Part shown: positions 48,136 to 58,631 of the stretch, piece after piece
Numbering within the stretch: the first letter of the stretch is position 1
Layout of the letters: the number at the start of each line of letters is the position of its first letter
Source: Atherinomorus stipes
Taxonomy: Eukaryota; Chordata; Actinopteri; Atheriniformes; Atherinidae
Reading direction: 5' to 3'
Length of the DNA: 64,000 bases
NCBI GenBank assembly: GCA_023101725.1
Contig: JALJCO010013699.1
Span: forward strand, 372,001 to 436,000
The notes under the pieces: generated by a model
What the model was told of the DNA's origin: nothing
The model's database searches: none
The model's input: only the letters and a program-made list of their open reading frames with translations
Position numbers and translations under genes: made by a program

Positions 48136-48382
48136 ATTGGGGTCCCTGTGCTCGTACTATGTTGGTTAGTGTTGTGTTCAGAACTTACTTAATCCTTCAT
48201 GGTATAGATTCAACAAGGTGTTGGAAACATTCCTAAGCGATTTTGCTCCATATTGACATCATAGCATCACACAGTTGCAGCAGATTTGTTGGTTGGACAT
48301 CCATGATGAGTATCTTCCGTCTTACCAGACCCCAAAGCTGCTCTATTGGATTGAGATCTGGTGACTGTGGAGGCTGTCTTGA
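48136..48382 (-). mobile_element. Tc1/mariner transposase C-terminus, fossil
   Basis: On the minus strand the sequence decodes to PPQSPDLNPIEQLWGLV followed by a frame through MDVQPTNLLQLCDAMMSIW. The PDLNPIE.LW motif carries the third acidic residue of the DDE/D catalytic triad of Tc1/mariner transposases. Its 5' part appears to be the fragment at 50123-50533 on the same strand, with the middle missing. Confidence 0.75.
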
Positions 48383-48869
48383 CCATGTCACACAGTTAAA
48401 AGAGCAGTCCAAGAAAAAGAAGAAAAAAACAAAAACAGCTCATTTATTGTCCAGGACCAAAACTGGCTTGTTCACTGCAAGTAAAAAATGAAGTATCACC
48501 AAGTCTCTGCTCTCTTGGGGTTTCTGTTTTACGTCGGCGTTTAAACCTAATGCAGTTTTCTCCATAATCTGTCTTGAATAAGCAGCAGGAGAGGCAGACA
48601 GTTATCCAACATGTTGCCCTGTGTTGCATCACTTCCTTTATTTGGGTCACTGGATGGTCAGTCTGCTTTTATACTGTCAGCAGAGAGAACCTGAGTTCAT
48701 CTGCAAGGGGACTGAGACCCCTGGGTCAAATAGGCTGGGTTTGCTTCTTTGGTCTACATGTATACTAGAGTGAGTGCGCATTCACACTACTGCACACAAT
48801 CCATGGAAGTGGACCAGGGTTCCTTTAAAGTGGAGCAACTTTTTTTTCTTCTTCTTTTCTTTTTTTTTT

Positions 48870-48985
48870 CTCTTGTCCTGTCCAGTATCATAGCAAGCCG
48901 AATGGAAATCCGATTGCTTTATTGTGTTGAACAGTTTTGCTTTACCAAGGGGAGCTTTATGAACACAAGGCTCCCCTTGATATCC
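48870..48985. repeat. dispersed repeat segment, second copy
   Basis: Counterpart of 20487-20612: TCCTGTCCAGTATCATAGCA, GGGGAGCTTTATGAACA and AAGGCTCCCCTTGATATCC. It forms the left (3') part of the minus-strand retro-insertion. Confidence 0.5.
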
Positions 48986-49120
48986 TGTTTATTCATTTTA
49001 TTTCTTTAACTAAACATTTGTCTATAACAGCATTCCATACCATACTGCTGGGCCTGACAAGGGAGAAATGAAAGTTAACAGAGGTATTGATAGAAAGTGG
49101 AACAGAGAGAAAGGAGTGAA

Positions 49121-49710
49121 GGCCCTTTCAGATAGAACGCGGCAAGCGCAAGAGGACGGTGGCAAACCCATTCATTGTGTATGTGGTACCGCCGCGGCAG
49201 CGCGTTCCGCCATGCCGCGGAGCACCGTGGCGCGCAAGGTGGGCGCATGCCGCCGAGGTGGCGCTGTCGCCGCTGCGCTCGAATTGAACATTTTTCAATT
49301 CGGGCGCAGCGCGCTGTGACGACATCCTAGCGCGTCCAATAGGAGAGGCCAGTTCAGGGAAAAAAAGTGGTCCTTGTTCAGCCTGAAGTAAACCTGGAAA
49401 CGGTCTGTGTGAAATAATGCAGCTCCCGGACGAGCCTGAACCCCCCCCAAGTTCTGCCTTGTTATCAGGATCAGGTGGACCCCCACCCTTTTATCTGCTG
49501 CTGATCTCTTCTTCTCCTCTGGAGCAAAGCTCTTTGCTGCGACCATGAGATGTACATCTCTCACAACGAAGCGTGCCGGGAGAAAACACTTCCTGGTCTG
49601 TCGCTTAGCAACACATGCCTGACGTGCTCGCTGCCGCTGTGCTCTTTCGCCAACTCTGCGCCCTACCCCGCGATGAACGCCGCGAAAAACGCGTCCTATC
49701 TGAAAGGGCC
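49121..49710. mobile_element. CpG-rich MITE with GGCCCTTTCAGATAG ends
   Basis: The left end GGCCCTTTCAGATAGAACGC and the right end's complement GGCCCTTTCAGATAGGACGC differ at one base. Flanks are TGAA and TTGA, each one change from TTAA. The interior is strikingly GC- and CpG-rich (for example 49190-49320), unlike the A/T-rich neighbourhood. A minus-strand frame of 183 codons that crosses its right end is an artefact. The superfamily is not certain. Confidence 0.7.
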
Positions 49711-49714
49711 TTGA

Positions 49715-49721
<7 letters not shown>

Positions 49722-49746
<25 letters not shown>
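49722..49746 (+). repeat. (GA)n microsatellite
   Basis: About twelve GA units directly right of the CpG-rich MITE. Confidence 0.9.
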
Positions 49747-49754
<8 letters not shown>

Positions 49755-50122
49755 AACATGAATCCACTTACACAGTTCACTGGTACATCTGTACAGCGAT
49801 CCCTGAACAACATTCCAAGGTCTCTGTTGGAAAACAAAACAAGCAATCCCCTACAGGAGGACCTGCAGGTGGCTTAAATATCCTCAGATCATACAAACAC
49901 ACGCAGAACTACGCAGAGAAGAGGTACAACCTAATCAGAAAAAATAAAATAAAATGAAATAAAGTGGAGCAACTTTGCATGCATTTTGATGTTGGTTTTT
50001 CTTTATTTACTTATGTCTGCATGTGCTGGCATGTCCATTTTCTAGTTTTATCTTGCTTGTATGTTGTTGTCTCTTTTTTGGCAAGTTCAAAATAAACTAA
50101 GAAAAACAAAAAAAAAAAAACA

Positions 50123-50533
50123 GTAATCATTAAAGTTTCTGTTGTCTTCCTATAATCTTGAACCAGGTTGCCCATTCTTCTCTGTCCTCTGACAAGACAT
50201 TCTGGTTCAGACAACTGATGCTCACTGGATATTTTCTCTTCTTCAGACTATTCTGTGTAAAACCCTAGAGACGGTTGTGTGTGAAAATCCCAGTTGATAA
50301 AAGTTACTGAAATACTCAGACCAATCATGTCACATTCAGAGTCACGTAAACTCCCTTTCTTCCTCATTTTGATGCTCAGTTTGAACTTCGACAAGTCATC
50401 TTAGCCATATCTAGATGAATAAATACATTTAGATGCAGCCATATGATTGGCTGATCAGCTATTTATGTTAACAGCAATTGAACATGTGTACGTCATAAAG
50501 TGGCTGGTGAGTTAATATTACTTTTATAAGAAA
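50123..50533 (-). mobile_element. Tc1/mariner-type element, 5' part, same strand as 48136-48382
   Basis: Read on the minus strand it begins with CCAGCCACTTTATGACGTAC (degraded terminus) and continues with TTCAAACTGAGCATCAAAATGAGG, GGTCTGAGTATTTCAGTAAC, CCAGTGAGCATCAG and GGCAACCTGGTTCAAG. It shares these words with 42895-43285. Together with 48136-48382 it looks like one element pulled apart by insertion and deletion. Confidence 0.68.
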
Positions 50534-51851
50534 CTCTGGACGCAAGAAAATCTATTTGAGCAAGCTGTGGCTCTTAATTCAGAAAAAAATCAATCATCTA
50601 TGTGTGAAATTTAAACTGAACTATGTTTATTTCCAGCGAGCATCCCTGCTCCATCCAAATATCTGTCCGCCTCGTTTGCAGTGCTGCTCTTGCCTTCATT
50701 ACAGATCTATCAGGGGCTGATTAGACTTCAGGGTGCCAGCTCTCCCCTCCACCTCAACCCGCTCAAGATTCAGATTAAGAAATGTGCCAACTCTGTTGGG
50801 GGGGGCTAGCTATACCAGCCGTGCCAATGCCCTACTTTGACTCAGTGAGTAAGTGAGAGGAATGCGTGCCACGTGCAGTGGCATCCTCCAGGCAAGATGA
50901 CTTTGAACTCCCTCCCAGCTGAACCCACAGATCTGTGTCAGTGTCCCGTTGCAATATCTAATGAACACAGCTCTCATATCGCCCCAGCTTGAAATTAAGA
51001 GATCTTTTTTTTTTCTCTCAGACTGATAAGAGGGGCCCTGCAAAGCAACTGATATGAAGCACTGTCTTTCATTAGTGCTCTGTGATTACAGCTCATTGGC
51101 GAGAGGATGCCACCTCGACAAATATTGCCTTGGGACCAGCCTTCTGTACATTCCTAATCACAATACATTTATTCACATAATCATTTATCTGCCCCCCATG
51201 GCGCCAAATGTCTCTTGCTCTGACCTCTCAAATTGTGTTATTAATCTTAAAATTAATGTGCAGCACATGGCCTCAAGGCTCACAGCCGCTAAGCAGCATG
51301 CAGATAATTGCGGAAGCAGACAGTTATCTCTGTATTATCTGTGTTTTTCCAAAGATGTTATTTATCTTCAACATTTCAGACACTCAGAAGGGCCTTATTA
51401 GTTCTTATTAAGCCTCATTTTAGATTAAGCACATAGTACGCTGAGCTCGGACAGGTTTTATGAGCCAACTCTGTCTTGCAGACAAGTGCAGGTACAAACA
51501 ACATCTCAGCTGTAAATTTCATTGTGTTTGGGATTTATTGGTCAAGTTGGGTCTTTTATAGATGATGCTGCACAAACAGCCCCCCCCCCCAAAAGAGGCT
51601 GTGGTTTTATTTATATGCAGTGAGGGTGAATTGATTGGAACTACTCAACTGTCCAGTCCACTGTAAGATGCATGCATAATATATGTGTGTAAGATTGTTT
51701 TGTGTCATTTATTGTAAACAGAACTGACAAGAACGATCAAAGATAAGCTCAGCTTGCTTACTTTAATTTGTCACTTCCCCAGTGAGTTCCTAAAGGAGGA
51801 TGAGCTGTGACTGTGTGTTTGGATTAATGGTTGGACTCCGTCCCTCTGCAG

Positions 51852-51951
51852 GTTGTTGATCTATGGTCAGTACTGCAGCCACATGGAGAACGCTCAGAAA
51901 ACACTGGAGGAACTAATAGCAGCACGAGAAGATGTCAAGATTAAAGTTGAA
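51852..51951 (+). CDS. vav2: vav2 exon g: DH domain
   Basis: The acceptor is tccctctgcag and the donor gtaagt. The first G completes the Arg codon of the previous exon ([18 protein letters not shown]), which confirms the join over 9.4 kb. The rest encodes [18 protein letters not shown] and ends in phase 0. The Y-x-x-Y/C-S-x-x-x-x-A motif is typical of DH-domain helices. The frame is intact throughout. Confidence 0.95.
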
Positions 51952-52117
51952 GTAAGTCACCTTATAAGAACTTGTAGATTATCATTATAGCCTTCCAGAT
52001 TACTATGCTTGTGCTGTTTTTACTGTTTTCACACCTCACTCAAATGAATGGGTCATTGTGCCTAACTTCACAACAAGCAGTTGGATCCATTTAATATGAA
52101 ACAGGAAACATCTAAAA

Positions 52118-52186
52118 CCTGCTGGACAGTGGCCCTCAGGGTCTAGGGTCCTGTCCTAGAGGACTGGAGTTTGAGATCCCTGGGCA
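52118..52186. mobile_element. partial palindromic MITE (one arm)
   Basis: CTGGACAGTGGCCCTCAGGG, TCCTAGAGGACTGGAGTTTG and GATCCCTGGG resemble the right arm of copy 1 (gcagggcagtgggtcctgaggacc). Only one arm is present. Confidence 0.45.
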
Positions 52187-52777
52187 GGTTGGTGATCTTG
52201 GTCACATGTCATTGCACATGAGAGACGCATAACTTAGTGACAAATGAAAATAAATATAGGAGGGAACATGACAGTGTTCTGAATAGTTGAAATCTTTCCT
52301 AAAGACTGCATAACAATACTGTAACCTCAGTGCAAGATCTGTTTCCAGTTTCCTCCATTTAACTGCTAAATGAAGATGTTTCTGAGCTCAACTTCAAAGT
52401 GAATAAGGACATGAGCGAGCCTGAAGTCTGTCAGCAGCGACAGGAAATTGGGGCTTTAAGAGAAAATTAGTCTGGTTAGGTGATGCATGCTAATCTGACC
52501 CAATCCTAGCTGTAACTAATGAACCCTAATTAGCAAAAGTGACATTTCTTCATTTATAGATAATGCACGCTTCAGAAATTCTGTTTGCTTGAAACTTTCA
52601 AGATTCAGAGGAACATGAAGAAATCAGTGAGGCAAATTTGTGAGTATTATGAGAAGGAAAAGTGAAATATATCAAAATATATCACTTTGGCACTGATTTT
52701 GTAAAGATGACAACTGTCGGTAATGTTGTTTTTGAAAATAATTTCTCCAAAAAGGACATGGGAAAAAGCAAAGAACC

Positions 52778-53335
52778 TTAAAGGTACAGTAAGTAAAAAT
52801 TACCGACATCTAGTGGTAAAGATGGGTATTCGAAAGAAAAGATGTTTACTTTCAAATGACTTCATATTCCAGCACTGTAGTGAATGTACAGTACGGTTGC
52901 TGTTAGCGGCCAAAATTCTCCGAGACGTTAAGATGTTTTCATTTGCGAATGGATCCAGTGGTTTCAGGTGTAGCTATGACTGGACTATGAGTAACTATCT
53001 TTTGTGTCTTTTAAGATATTACTCATCCCAAGAAGTTCTCTAGCTCCCATTTAACAAAGCTATTCCAGCAGTTTTAAAGTTCAGAGGATTCTCACTGCAC
53101 ACACATTATTTTGTCCATTCAGGGACACCGTAGTAAAAATGGTGGAACAAATATGGCAGCCTCCATGTATGTACGCCACCCTGAAAGTAGATATAAATGA
53201 CTCATTCTTAGAAAATAAATATTTAACAGCTGTTCTAGTGCAGCAAATACACATCAATAGAAACACAGTTTTGAATTATACATCACATTTTTTTGCCATT
53301 GACCTTTGATTTTTTACATACTGTACCTTTAATAA
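52778..53335 (+). mobile_element. TTAA-flanked MITE, AGGTACAG family, full copy
   Basis: Left TTAAAGGTACAGTAAGTAA, then CCGACATCTAGTGG; right TACATACTGTACCTTTAA. Both ends are present and TTAA borders each. It has the same body as 16891-17444 (which runs in the other direction) and 36824-37306. Confidence 0.82.
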
Positions 53336-53424
53336 AACAATACATTACCATGTAAGCTATGGTAAAAATAGTTCATATTGGTTGCTTAAATGTGTTGATG
53401 GAATACTTGTAATCATGCTACGTA

Positions 53425-54380
53425 GCTAGCCCAAGTCCAGTCATCAAGAGCTACAATCCTGGAACATTTTAGAGCATATCTTCTCTGACATGCCTGTATC
53501 AAATGGCTGATTTACATCGTGTACATGTCATTCAGCTCTGTAGAAGCCTGGTAACGAGCCTTCATTATATTCAGGTGTGCTGGTGAAGGGATGCTCTAAA
53601 TGTTACTGGATAGTAGTTCTTGAAGACTGGATGTGTGCAGTCATATTTGCAGAGGTCCAGTAACGAGCCATTTATTCGATTCAGGTGTGTTGGACAAGGA
53701 ATTCATCTAAGGCCATGTCCACATCAAGTCAAAATGAACACGAAATGCTCATATTTTCCAGACCGCTTGTCATAAAGACGGAGACGTAAAATAAACGTGA
53801 TCAACCACATGAATGCATGGAAACACTGCAAAATATATGCCAGGCCTGTAAGTGGCGCTGTGGTGCTAAAACAAAATAGCCAAAAACAGGCAATGAAATA
53901 CTGGCCATGCGCAGAAATATGTATACAACGTTAAACAACCAAACTGAATGCTCCGATCTACGGTTGCGATCCATCAGAAACCCCCAAAAAGAAGAAGGTT
54001 GAACAACCAAACCGAAAAGATGGCAGCAAGTACGAATGGGCGAACAGGTACGAGCAGCAACCATTCAACCCTGTACGGAGCCATTGTTGTTGTGATGCTG
54101 AGTGTAGCGCATGCGTGTTTAGAGGCGAAGCTATGACGCATGCGTGTAAGAAAAAAAAAATGCGGTCAGAGCTTAAAGATGGAACCTCGAAAACGGCGTT
54201 TCAAAATCTTCCCACTCTGAAGGCTTGATAAAAAAAAGATGGTTTACAGGCCCCCGAAATGCCGGCTTCATATGGATGAGAGGCTGGTTTGGTGAAAAAT
54301 TTGTGAATTTAGGCCAGAGTTTGACGTCCTGTGGACGGGGCCTAAAAGATGGTAGCTCTTGTGCACAGGACTTGGACACC
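53425..54380. mobile_element. palindromic MITE copies, the second split by an insertion
   Basis: A full palindrome occupies 53425-53640 (GCCCAAGTCCAGTCATCAAG to AGTTCTTGAAGACTGGATG). A further half follows (AACGAGCCATTTATTCGATT, CAGGTGTGTTGGACAAGG). Its last part reappears only at 54346 (AAGATGGTAGCTCTTG, ACTTGGACACCCCTGTA), because the 632-bp element 53711-54342 sits in between. Confidence 0.75.
53711..54342. mobile_element. Harbinger-like MITE (GGCCxxGTCCACA ends, TAA duplication)
   Basis: Ends GGCCATGTCCACA and the complement of GGCCCCGTCCACA; TAA flanks both sides (53708-53710, 54343-54345). A 3-bp TWA-type target duplication suits PIF/Harbinger. It interrupts a palindromic MITE at the word ATCTAAAAG. 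No transposase is seen. Confidence 0.75.
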
Positions 54381-54840
54381 CCTGTATATCCCCTCACTCA
54401 ACCAGCACACACCTATAGTATGAAAGTACAATCTCTCCTATAAACCATGACTTCTGATTATTTACATCCATAAAATAGCACAGCCCAGAGTCACATTTGT
54501 ATTACAAGTACTGTTATTACTGTAAATTTATTACGCAAGAAGTTATTTATACATGTTCCCGCAGGCTTTCATTTGTAAAATTTGTATATTGTGATTCCTC
54601 AATGCAGATTTAAAACAACAATAATAAATATTTTGAAACATACTGTTAAAAAAAACAAAAAAAACAGTGCATTTATTTAAGAAATAACTAATTTTATGTT
54701 CTTTTCATGAAACAGTGACATCATGTTATCAAACTGGCTTTTAAAGTGTTAAAATAAGTTTTTGAATTTTGAAATTCCAAATTATGAATTTGGAAGTTTT
54801 GATTATGACTGAACTGAGTTTGATTGAAAGATTCAAGGCA

Positions 54841-54861
54841 CCCCCCCCCCCCCCCCCCCCC
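54841..54861 (+). repeat. C21 homopolymer
   Basis: Twenty-one C followed by A and five C. The minus strand is G-quadruplex prone. Confidence 0.95.
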
Positions 54862-55907
54862 ACCCCCAAATAGATAAATAAATAACAATCATAATTATTA
54901 CCAGTTTTTTGTTTGTTTGTTTGTTTTTTTGTGGCAGTCTCTGGGAGAGGGCTCTTTGTCCTCTAATGACCTGAAAGGATAATGAGTTGAATTTTCATTA
55001 ACGTATGTATTGCATAAAAAAAATCCTAACAATGCAATAAAATCAATTTTATAAATTTTCAGTATATCTAAGACTGATCTTTAAATAAAATCCCCAGATG
55101 CCCAGAATCTATGACATGGAAAACAGCTCTTTATTGTGTTTTTATATTTATTTAACAGTGACATCATGTAATACAATTGGCATTTGATGGATTATAATAA
55201 TTTGAATAATTACACATTTTGTCATTTAGAATAGGACTGAAGTTTATCATAAGACTAAAAAAGTTGTAAAAAAATATATAAATCTGTTATTTTTAATAGT
55301 TTTCGGGTGATAACTTGAAGCTACTCAATATAACTGCTGTTTTTAGAAGGGATTTTTTCGAGGAAGCTGAACTCGTGGCAGGTATGTGATATAAAAGTGG
55401 GATTTAGGTTCAGAAAATGGCTTTAGCTGTTACTGACAGCATAATAAGATGATCAGAGCTGGGGGTTTGTAACAGGGTAAATATGCATGTTATAGTCTTT
55501 CTATAGAAAATCTTGATTGTAAAGACGGGTAAGCTGCCCCTGCTACTGCACAGCGATAGGAACTGACTAAAGAAACTCCTAAACAAAGCATTATGAAGGA
55601 ACCTTATAGAATAATCACAACAAAAGAGCCTTTCTCATGGACAGAATGCAGAGTTTATAGAAATGTATTCATTACTCAGAGGAATTTCTCCGTCAGCTTG
55701 CAGAATAATTGTGTCACAAATTCTGGCATGGCCAGCGCTTTTGTGCCCTGGAAGAATAAACTGGCCTCATTGTTGTTAATGGAGTGCCTTGTGAATATGT
55801 GAAAGCAACAGCAGAAATGCAGCAATGAATTATTAAACAACAAATGAATGCTTGTTAGTGGGAAATGTACATTATGTTATGACCGCCCTGTTGCTTTTGT
55901 TCTGCAG

Positions 55908-56003
55908 GAATGTACCATGAAAGTGCAAGAAGGGAAGTTCAAGCTGCAGGATCTTTTGGTTGTTCCCATGCAAAGGGTGCTGAAGTATCACCTACTACTG
56001 AAG
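55908..56003 (+). CDS. vav2: vav2 exon h: DH domain, conserved region 3
   Basis: The acceptor is gttctgcag and the donor gtagga; 32 codons, phase 0 on both sides. It encodes [14 protein letters not shown] then [18 protein letters not shown]. The second part is the most conserved DH helix (L...P.QR..KY.LLL), which contacts the GTPase. The next exon should begin with the continuation of this helix (EL..). I read the remaining 8 kb and did not see it, so it is probably beyond base 64000 or too diverged for me to spot. Confidence 0.96.
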
Positions 56004-57794
56004 GTAGGAGGCATCTCACACTTCGGACTATCTCACATCTTCAAACGCCCTGCAGCTCTTTGATTTCCTGTGATGCTGGACATGACTTGGAGAGGTCCAA
56101 TTTTTATCTCTTTGAAGCAGATAAAAATCTTCAGAGATGACTTCACCCCCCCTCGAATATCAAACTGTCACCTGATGTAGCTTTAAATGGCTCTGAGAAG
56201 TTAGCAGCTATCTTATTTGGAGGGCTGGCGTGGTAGTCTACAGGGTTGGATCTACAGTGGTTGCTGTGCATCTGTCCCAGATTCACTCCAAAAACGGGAA
56301 AAACAAGACTTCTGAATTCACTGCTGCAACACATGTTGCCACTTTAGATTTGGCTTGGTGCAGCTTGCGTGTGTGTCTGCTTTTGTTGTCGTGCTTTGAT
56401 TCAGCATGAATATATTTCCACCTATCACTTCCAGTGTGTTTCCTCTGCCCTCTAACTCGCATGCAGTGAAAGGTTTGGGCACAAAACACACCCAGAAATT
56501 CAATATGCCTGTTCGTGTTAACAGGCTTGGTAGAAAAAAAGGAACTCATCTCCAGATGGCGTGAAGTTAAAGATGTAAAAGAAAAAAAAATTAAACAAAT
56601 TAAAGGGAAAAAGGTCATTTTCCAGGTGGCTGCTGATGTGGATTTAGCTAACGTTAGCATTTAGCAGCATGTTATTAGCTGTGTGCTGACATTATAAAGC
56701 GAAAGGTTCATGTTATCTGAGGGAACACCTTTTAATCTTTTTCTCCTTTATTTGTGCAGCTCAATCTGCCCATGTCACCCCTGAACAGAATTTTCCTCCT
56801 CATAATGGAAAAAAAAAGAAACAACAGAGTCACAACTGAAACAACTCATTGTGTCGTTGCAACATATGTGGAGTATTGTCTGCTCCAGATTCTGCATCCC
56901 AACTTGATCCATTTTGTTAATGTCCGGAAAACTGATTTGTTTTGTTCACCCTAAACATAGTCTTTGCTAATATTTGGTACCTTCTCTCCGCTCCTGCTTG
57001 GGAAAAAAATAAAATCCTCAGGTTTCCTTTGCTCACCAAGCCTTTTCAGAGATTTTGAACCTGAAACACTTTGCATGCTGAAAGCTTTCAGTTTTTCTTC
57101 TTTATTGCACCATCACTTTAACATTCCAAGAATTAAACAAATACTTTCATCACGCTTGACGTAGATATTTGTCTCTATTGATTATTAAAGGTACACTTAA
57201 AAGGATACTGTTTAACTTTTGGCCACTAGCGGGCACTAAACCTGTAATTTTCCACATGCCACACAACTGCCTGGATATCTGTGTCTTGGAATTGTTTTTC
57301 AGACCACTTTGATCAGCTGATAGCAAAGTTATCGTGCCATAAAGCAAAGTGCTCCAGGTTGCATGATCCAATGAGAGACAGATCCGCTCCTGCAAAACTA
57401 CAGTGTCTGGTTTTTGTGGAGGATAGCCCCCTCAGAGCACTGACATTAATCAAGTGCTGTATATTCACCCCAGAAATGATCTATTATTACTTAGAATATA
57501 ATAGAATATAATCAGTCCCTCCAGGATTTCGCGATGTTGCGATCGCAATTATTAATGCAAATTCAGCCAATCCCCGTGAATTCTGCTCGTCTTGCAATTT
57601 TACCCAATCACCGCAACTTTAATGCAACTTTGACCAATCACAACTCTCTTTCTCTTTATGATCAATGATGTCACCGCGGTCTTTTCCCACGCACCGGCTA
57701 GTCCGCCAGAAACCAAAGAAGAAGACGTTCTTCTTCTTTTACTGTTTACTGTAGCTTGCCATGGTAGCTTGCTAGCATATCGACGAGTCAGAAT

Positions 57795-57960
57795 GTGTCA
57801 CATTTACCGACAAAAATCTCCGCCAAAGACCGTGCTCGACAATTTCCCCGTGATCTACATGAAAGCGGTGGTAAACTATGCTGCTCCTCATGCAATATTG
57901 TGGTGGAACACAAACGGATGTCATCAACATTTTCCACCGCAAAACACCAACGGAGAGTCT
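57795..57960 (+). pseudogene. CGGBP1-like zinc-finger frame in the CAGTCCCTCC element (broken)
   Basis: In frame from a GTG the sequence reads SHLPTKISAKDRARQFPRDL then HESGGKLCCSSCNIVVEHKR and MSSTFSTAKHQRRV. The pattern D.(H)E.GGKL.C.SC...V.H.R.S....H...KH is that of the BED-like zinc finger of CGGBP1 and its hAT-transposon relatives, a DNA-binding module. The pair SC/SSC-type cysteines and the downstream histidines are visible, though the spacing between MSSTF and H is shorter than I would expect. It has no certain ATG (ATGTG precedes in another frame), and the TTAA element at 57964 cuts it after KHQRRV. It is a transposon remnant rather than a host gene. Confidence 0.6.
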
Positions 57961-57963
57961 TAA

Positions 57964-58631
57964 GGCCTTTACACACCTACTCCGAATATTTCGTCCGAAA
58001 GATTCGCACGGCAAAAGCTTCAATCAAATTAATATCAAGTCAACGGGAGCGTTCACATCAGTGACAAAATTTCGTCTTGCGATTTTGCGACGTTTATTTT
58101 TTCGAACTGGGGTCGATTTTCTTAATATTCACATCCGACAGATACACAATCCACCAATCAGAGAAGGCGCTCTGACCGTCACAGAGCTGGTCGCAAGCAA
58201 AAAGAGAAAGGAAAAAGAGAGACGCGTAGCTTGGTCGCTGTTACTGCATCATTATGGCTCAGGTGTTATCACCTTCGTGTTGCTCACTATTGTTTGGCAA
58301 ACGGGGGGGGGGTCACAGCTGAAGTAGCAGTGTTTTCCCTACATTTTGTAGCCATTCGAGGTTATTAGCTACAGGTGTTATATTTAAAATCCCAATTTGG
58401 CATCTCCACGGTGAGATCAGCTGTTTCCAGCATCCAGAAGTTTCCCTGCAGCCGTCTCTCCCTCCGTCACTGCTGCATGTGCTCACGTTCCTCTGGAATA
58501 ACGGATGCGAGTTTGTTCTATAGCATCATCGTAATTTCGCGTCGGAGCAGGTGTGTATAGACAAATGCGTCGATATTTCTCCTCTGAATTATTCGCAATT
58601 TCGTGCCGTTTATTCGCAGTGTGAAAAGGCC
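57964..58631. mobile_element. TTAA-flanked element (GGCCTTTACACAC), innermost of the nest
   Basis: TTAA stands immediately outside both ends (57960-57963, 58632-58635). The ends GGCCTTTACACAC and the complement of GGCCTTTTCACAC form the inverted repeat. It has a 668-bp body, GC-richer than the surroundings, containing TTCGTCCGAAAGATTCGCAC near the left and AATTATTCGCAATTTCGTGC near the right. TTAA duplication is typical of piggyBac and Kolobok. No transposase frame is recognised; the 149-codon frame across its left part is not one I can name. Confidence 0.82.

Larger units (their letters stand above)
48843..49959 (-). mobile_element. retro-insertion with 17-bp target duplication (minus strand)
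   Basis: The identical 17-mer TAAAGTGGAGCAACTTT flanks the segment at 48826-48842 and 49960-49976. A T-rich tract starts at the left boundary, as expected for the poly(A) tail of a minus-strand retroelement. Its body contains the repeat segment shared with 20487-20612 and is interrupted by the CpG-rich MITE at 49121-49710. It carries no recognisable protein frame, so the source is unknown (SINE, 5'-truncated LINE or retrocopy). Confidence 0.72.
40249..51851 (+). other. vav2 introns on either side of exon f
   Basis: The intron 40249-42332 carries the hairpin MITE at 41467-41776. The intron 42434-51851 carries a Tc1/mariner 5' fragment (42895-43285), a LINE fossil (46150-47200), and a second Tc1/mariner fossil split by a retro-insertion (48136-50533). 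I see nothing specific in 43290-46140, 47220-48130 or 50540-51851. A short G-rich tract (47576-47596) and a C run of about ten (51582) are the only simple-sequence features there. Confidence 0.7.

Noticed and set aside
49295..49846. 183-codon open frame on the minus strand, the longest in the window
   Set aside because: It crosses the terminal repeat of the CpG-rich MITE and a GA microsatellite (serine/leucine run) and resembles no protein family.
57878..58327. 149-codon plus-strand frame in the transposon nest
   Set aside because: It runs across the boundary of two transposons and has no recognisable motif.
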